Below are positions 61,495 through 64,000 of a stretch of DNA of 64,000 nt, piece after piece. Each line of letters opens with the position of its first letter. The stretch's first letter is position 1. The stretch covers positions 4,793,501 to 4,857,500 of the forward strand of contig NC_009485.1 of the NCBI RefSeq assembly GCF_000015165.1, written 5' to 3'. A program made the position numbers and the translations under genes. The notes under the pieces were generated by a model that saw only the letters and a list, made by a program, of their open reading frames with translations, was not told where the DNA came from and did not search any database. The stretch comes from Bradyrhizobium sp. BTAi1. GTDB lineage: Bacteria; Pseudomonadota; Alphaproteobacteria; Rhizobiales; Xanthobacteraceae.

Positions 61495-61903
61495 GAAAGC
61501 CCCCTGCCCAATCACGCAACGGGGGTAACAAATCGGGGCGGTATACCGCAACCAATGCGCTGCGATTGTTAACGCCTAAGGCAGGATATTTGAACCTGCA
61601 TCTGAAATCGCACGCTGCTCCGAGAATGCCGCGGATCGCGGTGTCGATCAGGGAGATCGAAGTGCAACCGCTGCCGCTTCGGCGGCCGCGCGGCGACAAT
61701 CAAGCTGAGCCCCCAGCAATAATCAGGATGAGAGAGCGCTGGCGGGTGGCACTGCTTTTGCGCGACCCGCGCGAGCGAATCCGGTGGTTGCTCCGGTGGA
61801 ATGTGCAGAGATTGGGAGGTTTTCGCTGTGTTTCGTTCGCTTTTCCGCCCCTCGCGGCGAGAGGGCCGAAAAACAAAAAACCTTCTGGATCAAAAAGATT
61901 GAA
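61495..61903. other. Intergenic region before tRNA-Pro, with an orphan sigma-54-like motif
   Basis: No coding region is supported. TGGCACTGCTTTTGC at 61746-61760 (plus strand) fits the -24/-12 spacing and most consensus bases, but no plus-strand gene lies downstream. The AT-rich stretch near 61870-61900 gives T-runs on the minus strand just after tRNA-Pro. Confidence 0.4.
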
Positions 61904-61981
61904 TGGTCGGAGCGGCGGGATTCGAACCCACGACCCCTAGTCCCCCAGACTAGTGCGCTAACCGGGCTGCGCCACGCTCCG
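61904..61981 (-). tRNA. tRNA-Pro (anticodon GGG)
   Basis: 78 nt including encoded CCA. The acceptor stem CGGAGCG pairs with CGCTCCG. The anticodon stem CTAGT/ACTAG encloses CTGGGGG, which gives GGG. The T-loop is GGTTCGAATCC. The T-runs that follow on the minus strand (TTTTTG, TTTTTTGTTTTT) probably end transcription. Confidence 0.97.
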
Positions 61982-62078
61982 ATGGCCGTTCCTGTAGCCG
62001 TGATCGGGACGCGATGCAAGGCACGGCGGGCGGGTTTCGTGGGATGATCAGGCCCAGTGCGCGCACCCCCGAGCGTCC

Positions 62079-62642
62079 TCAGACGTCCTTCATCGCCCGG
62101 TCGAGCAGCGCGCGGCAGTCGACCAGTTCCTTGAGCACGCCTTCGAGCTTTTCGCGGTCCTCCGACCTGATCCCGGCCCGCTGCGGCGGCCCGACCCGGA
62201 ACGTGTCGAGGATGTCGTCCTCGGTGTCGACGAAGCGGAAATCGATGCCTTCTTCGTCGGAGGCCTCCTCTTCCTCGTCCTCCGAGGTGACCTCGGCCTC
62301 CTCGATCGGCTCTTCCTCCATGAGGGCCTGGCCGAGCGTCTCCTCGAGCGCGCCGAACGAGACCGCCGCGGAGCTGTCGGCAAGCCCTTGCACCGACTTG
62401 ACGCCGTGCTCCTTGAGGATCCGCTGTACGCCCTTGATGGTGTAGCCTTCGCCGTACAGCAGGCGGCGAATGCCCTTCAGCAGGTCGACGTCGTCCGGCC
62501 GGTAATAGCGCCGGCCGCCGCTCCGTTTCATCGGCTTGATCTGGGCGAACCGGGTTTCCCAGAAGCGCAGCACGTGCTGCGGGATGTCGAGCTCCTGGGC
62601 GACCTCGCTGATGGTCCGAAACGCGTCCGGCGCCTTGTCCAA
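62079..62642 (-). CDS. MerR-family transcriptional regulator
   Basis: 187 aa. The N-terminal winged helix is FRTISEVAQELDIPQHVLRFWETRFAQIKPMKRSGGRRYYRPDDVDLLKGIRRLLYGEGYTIKGVQRIL. A strongly acidic stretch follows (EEEPIEEAEVTSEDEEEE), then a C-terminal helix EDREKLEGVLKELVDCRALLDRAM. This form follows ihfA in many alphaproteobacteria. No metal-binding cysteine pattern is seen, so the effector is not a typical MerR metal. Confidence 0.92.
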   Translation of the reverse strand: MDKAPDAFRTISEVAQELDIPQHVLRFWETRFAQIKPMKRSGGRRYYRPDDVDLLKGIRRLLYGEGYTIKGVQRILKEHGVKSVQGLADSSAAVSFGALEETLGQALMEEEPIEEAEVTSEDEEEEASDEEGIDFRFVDTEDDILDTFRVGPPQRAGIRSEDREKLEGVLKELVDCRALLDRAMKDV

Positions 62643-62746
62643 ATTCCCGTTCCCCGTGCTGACGAGATGAGGAGACTACGCTGAACGCATGCGGCGCGGC
62701 GGCCGCGCCCGGTTGCGGCAACGCAGCCCGGCCGCCGCCGCGCGCG

Positions 62747-63106
62747 CTACTCGGGCTCGGCGCTCAGCTGCTCGTGGCTGGCCTCGCCGTTCATCTTGCC
62801 GGAGCCCTGCTGGCCGTTGATGCGCTGCTTGAGGATTGCCGAAGGTTTGAACACCATGACACGGCGCGGCGAGATCGGCACTTCCGTGCCGGTCTTCGGG
62901 TTGCGCCCGATCCGCTGCCCCTTTTTGCGCACCATGAAGGAGCCGAACGACGACAGCTTCACCGTCTCGCCACGCTCGAGGCAGTCGGTGATCTCCTTCA
63001 AGACGAGCTCGACGAAGGCGGACGACTCCGTCCGCGACAGACCCACCTTCTGGTAGACTGCCTCGCAGAGATCAACGCGTGTGACTGTTTTTCCGGTTCC
63101 CGTCAT
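62747..63106 (-). CDS. ihfA: Integration host factor, alpha subunit
   Basis: 119 aa. The DNA-bending HU/IHF fold is complete: TRVDLCEAVYQKVGLSRTESSAFVELVLKEI, then ETVKLSSFGSFMVRKKGQRIGRNPKTGTEVPISPRRVMVFKPSAILKQRI. The IHF/HU signature GRNPKTG with the intercalating Pro is intact. The C-terminal 20 residues are an alphaproteobacterial extension. IHF assists sigma-54 promoters such as those seen elsewhere in this window. ATG 63106 is preferred over 63118 (MGQAMTGTG). Confidence 0.95.
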   Translation of the reverse strand: MTGTGKTVTRVDLCEAVYQKVGLSRTESSAFVELVLKEITDCLERGETVKLSSFGSFMVRKKGQRIGRNPKTGTEVPISPRRVMVFKPSAILKQRINGQQGSGKMNGEASHEQLSAEPE

Positions 63107-63238
63107 CGCCTGCCCCAACTCTCGGCGAATAATTCGCTTCGGAAATTAAGAGGTTAAGCGGCGGTGGTCAACAGCAGCGTGAAGCTGCAGGCGCGCGATT
63201 CGCGCCTTTTCGCCACCGTCCACCGCTCTGACGTCCGG

Positions 63239-64000
63239 CTACCAGCGAACCAGCGCCGAGCCCCAGGTGAAACCGCCGCCCATCGCCTCCAGCAGCACCA
63301 CATCGCCCTTTTTGATGCGGCCGTCCTTGACGGCAACGTCGAGCGCCAGCGGAATCGAGGCTGCGGAGGTATTGCCATGCCGGTCGACTGTCAGCACCAC
63401 CTTCTCCGGCGCGATGTGCAGCTTGTGCGCCGAGGCGTCGATGATTCGCTTGTTGGCCTGGTGCGGCACGAACCAGTCGATGGTTTCCGCCGACAGTCCG
63501 GTCGCCTCGAAAGCGTCGACGATCACGTCGGTGATCATGCCGACCGCATGCTTGAACACCTCGCGGCCCTCCATCCGGAGATGACCGACCGTTTGCGTCG
63601 AGGACGGCCCGCCATCGACATAGAGCTTGGCCTTGTGGCGGCCGTCGGAGCGCAGATGGGTGGTCAGGACGCCGCGATCGGCTGAGGTGCCGTCCTGCCG
63701 CTGGGCGTCCAGCACCAGCGCGCCAGCACCGTCGCCGAACAGCACGCAGGTGGTGCGATCGTTCCAGTCGAGGATGCGCGAAAACGTCTCGGCACCGATC
63801 ACCAGCGCCCGTTTGAACGAGCCGCTGCGGAGAAAATTGTCGGCCGTCGCCAGCGCATAGACGAAGCCCGAGCACACCGCCTGCAGGTCGAACGCCGCAC
63901 CGTGATGGATGCCGAGCCCGTCCTGCACGGCCACCGCAGTCGCCGGAAAAGTGTTGTCCGGCGTCGAGGTGCCCAGCACGATCAGGTCAATCGATTGCGG
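63239..64000 (-). CDS. fabH: 3-oxoacyl-ACP synthase III (partial, 5' end beyond window)
   Basis: The last about 253 codons of FabH, the enzyme that starts fatty acid synthesis by condensing acetyl-CoA with malonyl-ACP. Catalytic residues are Cys in QAVCSGFVYAL, His in WFVPHQANKRI and Asn in RHGNTSAASIP. The C-terminus GDVVLLEAMGGGFTWGSALVRW is standard. The frame continues to position 64000 without a start, so the N-terminal part lies outside. ihfA and merR follow, the usual fabH-ihfA-merR order. Confidence 0.95.
   Translation of the reverse strand, partial: PQSIDLIVLGTSTPDNTFPATAVAVQDGLGIHHGAAFDLQAVCSGFVYALATADNFLRSGSFKRALVIGAETFSRILDWNDRTTCVLFGDGAGALVLDAQRQDGTSADRGVLTTHLRSDGRHKAKLYVDGGPSSTQTVGHLRMEGREVFKHAVGMITDVIVDAFEATGLSAETIDWFVPHQANKRIIDASAHKLHIAPEKVVLTVDRHGNTSAASIPLALDVAVKDGRIKKGDVVLLEAMGGGFTWGSALVRW

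Noticed and set aside
61566..61940. Plus-strand frame ending RSGGIRTHDP
   Set aside because: It is the classical false translation across tRNA-Pro, and it lacks a ribosome binding site.
1..64000. CRISPR arrays
   Set aside because: The repeats found are dispersed palindromes. No regularly spaced short direct repeats with unique spacers are visible.

Overview
The window reads as about 64 kb of chromosome from a Bradyrhizobium-type alphaproteobacterium. Supporting signs are high GC content, a glnB-glnA pair behind a sigma-54 promoter, GcrA, CtaA next to a DUF2842 protein, the fabH-ihfA-merR order, and many palindromic intergenic repeats (CGTCATTGCG...CGCAATGACG) of the kind common in that genus. 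No nod, nif, phage or plasmid genes are present. The assignment rests on gene content and recognition, not on a search.

Layout. 0.2-2.7 kb: clpP, tig and tRNA-Leu(UAG). 2.9-5.3 kb: a copper-site-poor multicopper-oxidase-like protein and a mandelate-racemase-like enzyme, followed by GNAT and nnr on the other strand (5.3-7.3 kb). 7.6-9.8 kb: glnB-glnA. 10-16.9 kb: two tandem secreted paralogues, a class I amidotransferase-type hydrolase, an AI-2E family permease, an M20 amidohydrolase, an HD protein, an ABM-fold protein and a diguanylate cyclase. 17.3-19.5 kb: a Tat-exported metallophosphoesterase with a lectin-like tail. 19.5-20.5 kb: rplM-rpsI. 20.6-24.3 kb: thioesterase, crotonase-like protein, CoA-binding protein, metY. 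25-26.3 kb: a small secreted protein and vapBC. 27-28.5 kb: ctaA and DUF2842.

28.5-42.8 kb holds an exopolysaccharide locus: polysaccharide deacetylase, CelD-like acetyltransferase, Wzc-like co-polymerase with a degenerate kinase domain, GT4 glycosyltransferase, WcaJ-type phosphotransferase, O-antigen ligase/polymerase, TPR-glycosyltransferase and YdcF-like protein. A reductase-like gene and a DUF169 gene lie among them.

The most unusual region is 44.1-46.4 kb. A 1,875-nt group II intron (44221-46095, minus strand) splits a structured repeat element. A second, uninterrupted copy lies at about 26.5-26.95 kb. Removing the intron restores a 17-bp stem, and the two copies show compensatory base changes in two helices. 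This points to a conserved structured RNA or DNA element used as an intron target.

46.8-54.98 kb: a small conserved protein, gcrA, an SDR, a 51-aa membrane protein, then a BMP-type ABC transporter operon that includes a biuret-hydrolase-like gene. A near-perfect sigma-54 promoter (TGGCACGAAGCTTGC) lies directly upstream, which suggests nitrogen scavenging and links this operon functionally to glnBA. 55.2-58.5 kb: two tandem oleate-hydratase-family genes. 58.6-64 kb: a 35-aa membrane protein, a methyltransferase, an acyltransferase, tRNA-Pro(GGG), a MerR-family regulator, ihfA and the 3' part of fabH, which runs off the window.
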